Of a stretch of DNA of 6,581 bases, positions 4,984-6,581 are shown piece after piece; position 1 is the first letter of the stretch; each line of letters opens with the position of its first letter. The notes beneath the pieces were generated by a model. That model had not been told where the DNA came from and searched no databases. It saw nothing but the letters and a program-made list of their open reading frames with translations. The stretch is taken from assembly GCA_019412865.1 (NCBI GenBank), contig DXOJ01000114.1, forward strand, positions 1 to 6,581, read 5' to 3'. The DNA comes from Bacteroides sp. (GTDB lineage: Bacteria > Bacteroidota > Bacteroidia > Bacteroidales > Bacteroidaceae). Both the position numbers and the translations under genes were made by a program.

Positions 4984-6450
4984 ATGAAAACTATTTATCC
5001 ATTCATGGGATTAGCCCTGTGCAGCGTGACAGCGCAGGCCCAAGAAAAGCCCAATTTCCTGATTATCCAGTGCGACCATTTAACACAACGCGTTGTGGGA
5101 GCTTACGGACAAACACAAGGCTGCACCCTCCCTATTGACGAAGTCGCTTCACGAGGAGTTATCTTCTCCAATGCTTATGTAGGCTGCCCTCTCAGCCAAC
5201 CCTCACGCGCTGCTTTATGGAGTGGCATGATGCCTCATCAAACCAATGTACGTTCCAACTCCAGCGAACCTATCAACCCACGTATTCCCGAAAATGTACC
5301 GACATTAGGAAGTCTTTTTTCTGAAAACGGTTACGAAGCCGTACACTTCGGAAAAACACACGACATGGGTTCACTTAGAGGATTCAAGCATAAAGAACCG
5401 GTAGCCAAGCCATTCACCGATCCGGAATTCCCGGTTAATAACGACAGCTTCCTAGACGTAGGAACATGTGAAGACGCTGTTGCTTATCTAAGTAATCCAC
5501 CGGAAGAACCATTCATCTGTATCGCTGATTTTCAGAACCCTCACAATATCTGTGGATTTGTAGGAGCGAACGAAGGAGTACATACCGACCGCCCCATCAG
5601 CGGAACCCTTCCGGAACTACCGGCCAATTTCGATGTAGAAGACTGGAGCAATATCCCTAAACCTGTGCAATACATCTGCTGCAGTCATCGCCGCATGACC
5701 CAAGCCTCTCATTGGAATGAAGAGAATTACCGTCATTACATTGCTGCTTTCCAACACTATACCAAGATGGTTTCCAAGCAAGTAGACAGCGTATTGAAAG
5801 CCCTCTACTCCACTCCTGCCGGAAAAAACACAATCGTTATTATCATGGCTGACCATGGTGATGGAATGGCTTCACACCGCATGGTGACCAAACATATCAG
5901 CTTCTACGATGAAATGACCAACGTACCGTTTATCTTTGCAGGTCCCGGCATCAAACAACAGAAAAAGCCCATAGACCAAGTATTGACACAACCTACACTG
6001 GATCTTCTGCCTACTCTTTGTGATTTGGCAGGAATTCCTGTTCCGGCCGAAAAACCGGGAATCAGCCTTGCACCTATATTAAAAGGAGAAAAACAGAAAA
6101 AAACTCACCCCTATGTAGTTTCTGAATGGCATAGCGAATATGAATATGTCGTTACTCCCGGACGTATGGTACGGGGACCGAGATACAAGTACACTCACTA
6201 TCTGGAAGGTAACGGTGAAGAGCTATATGATATGAAAAAGGATCCGGGAGAACGTAAGAATCTCGCCAAAGACCCCAAATACAGTAAAATTCTCGCCGAA
6301 CACCGTGCCATGCTTGATGATTACATCGCCCGCACCAAAGACGATTACCGGAGTTTGAAAGTAGATGCCGCTCCACGATGCAGAAACCATACTCCCGGCT
6401 ACCCCAACCACGAGGGCCCTGGAGTACGAGAGATACTCAAAAGAAAATAA
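4984..6450 (+). CDS. Secreted S1-family sulfatase, serine-type (arylsulfatase/choline-sulfatase-like)
   Basis: The 488-aa protein is a predicted hydrolase of sulfate esters, exported from the cytoplasm. A type I signal peptide covers about residues 1-20 (Ala-Gln-Ala cleavage context). The formylglycine motif is S71-Q-P-S-R75-AALWSG, so Ser71 would be converted to formylglycine by an anaerobic sulfatase-maturating radical-SAM enzyme, which is not in the window. Other active-site elements are D31 in the N-terminal metal strand (followed by His32 rather than the more common second Asp), K124-T-H126, H187 in FQNPHN, D290-H291 in MADHGDG, and H298 and K303. The C-terminal subdomain has the typical RYKY and GEELYDMKKDPGERKNL blocks. 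Length is normal. The substrate cannot be told from sequence; glycan sulfate is likely in a gut Bacteroides. No SusC/SusD genes flank it here. The ATG at 4984 gives the intact signal peptide. Terminators on both sides suggest a monocistronic unit. Confidence 0.93.
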   Translation: MKTIYPFMGLALCSVTAQAQEKPNFLIIQCDHLTQRVVGAYGQTQGCTLPIDEVASRGVIFSNAYVGCPLSQPSRAALWSGMMPHQTNVRSNSSEPINPRIPENVPTLGSLFSENGYEAVHFGKTHDMGSLRGFKHKEPVAKPFTDPEFPVNNDSFLDVGTCEDAVAYLSNPPEEPFICIADFQNPHNICGFVGANEGVHTDRPISGTLPELPANFDVEDWSNIPKPVQYICCSHRRMTQASHWNEENYRHYIAAFQHYTKMVSKQVDSVLKALYSTPAGKNTIVIIMADHGDGMASHRMVTKHISFYDEMTNVPFIFAGPGIKQQKKPIDQVLTQPTLDLLPTLCDLAGIPVPAEKPGISLAPILKGEKQKKTHPYVVSEWHSEYEYVVTPGRMVRGPRYKYTHYLEGNGEELYDMKKDPGERKNLAKDPKYSKILAEHRAMLDDYIARTKDDYRSLKVDAAPRCRNHTPGYPNHEGPGVREILKRK

Positions 6451-6455
6451 ATTAT

Positions 6456-6496
6456 AAAAAAGAGTGAAGATTTCTTTGTAATCTTCACTCTTTTTA
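6456..6496 (+). terminator. Intrinsic terminator of the sulfatase gene (possibly bidirectional)
   Basis: A perfect 16-bp stem (6457-6472 with 6480-6495) encloses a 7-base loop, 6 bases after the sulfatase stop codon. The right arm ends in five T. The left arm begins with a run of A, so the hairpin has a U-run on either strand and may also stop transcription entering from the right. Confidence 0.88.
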
Positions 6497-6581
6497 GTTC
6501 TTTTGCAGATAAACTTACAAGCAAGCAATTCTTATATCAAGTGAAAAAACACAGACGTCATATAATTGCAATAGTCGTAAC
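6497..6581. other. Unassigned tail sequence
   Basis: These last 85 bases after the terminator are AT-rich. I see no start of a gene, no convincing TAnnTTTG box on either strand and no tRNA-like fold. Unlike the left edge, the right edge shows no adapter sequence. Confidence 0.5.

Noticed and set aside
5005..5022. Lipoprotein signal (LALC) at the sulfatase N-terminus
   Set aside because: Leu directly before the Cys is atypical for a lipobox, and a normal signal peptidase I site (Ala-Gln-Ala) follows.
4893..5138. 81-aa frame across the sulfatase promoter and start
   Set aside because: It overlaps the promoter and the signal-peptide coding region in another frame and resembles nothing known.
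1..6581. Novel multi-gene defence, mobile or biosynthetic system
   Set aside because: All four long genes belong to known families, are in separate transcription units, and no transposase, integrase, toxin-antitoxin pair or attachment site is visible.

Overview
The window looks like a chromosomal segment of a gut Bacteroides (Bacteroidota). Three things point there: Bacteroidota-type -7 boxes (TAnnTTTG) at intergenic positions and no Shine-Dalgarno sequences; a very long Rho with a disordered, Q/N-rich N-terminal extension; and a secreted serine-type sulfatase. I cannot name a species. The first 15 bases are not genomic: they match the 3' part of the Tn5/Nextera mosaic end, so native sequence starts at about base 16.

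Layout. (1) tilS (40-1320, +), the tRNA-Ile lysidine synthetase, follows a -7 box that ends only 5 bases before its ATG. (2) Facing it tail to tail, with a 16-base overlap of the two 3' ends, is a 278-aa flavodoxin-like/bis-[4Fe-4S] ferredoxin protein of the EFR1 type (1305-2141, -). (3) A divergent intergenic region (2142-2377) holds two outward-facing copies of TATCTTTGC, one for the EFR1-like gene and one for rho, followed by an approximately 140-base rho leader with a possible short upstream ORF. (4) rho (2378-4699, +) encodes a 773-aa termination factor: Rho_N domain, about 360 residues of low complexity, then the RNA-binding and ATPase core. It ends in a strong intrinsic terminator. (5) A 284-base intergenic region carries a pair of 19-bp imperfect direct repeats exactly 21 bp apart, upstream of a -7 box. 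(6) A secreted S1-type (Ser) sulfatase (4984-6450, +) ends in a 16-bp hairpin terminator. (7) The last 86 bases hold nothing I can recognise.

How the genes relate. tilS and rho are housekeeping information-processing genes, and the EFR1-like gene is a predicted electron carrier of unknown partner. The sulfatase is an accessory glycan or sulfate-ester gene with its own promoter and with terminators on both sides, so it is probably monocistronic. There is no clear operon, and no genuinely new multi-gene system is visible. The most interesting points are the Rho extension (disordered Q/N tract, a 7-residue tandem repeat and an AT-hook-like motif), the 21-bp-spaced operator-like repeat before the sulfatase, the near-leaderless tilS promoter, and the adapter remnant.
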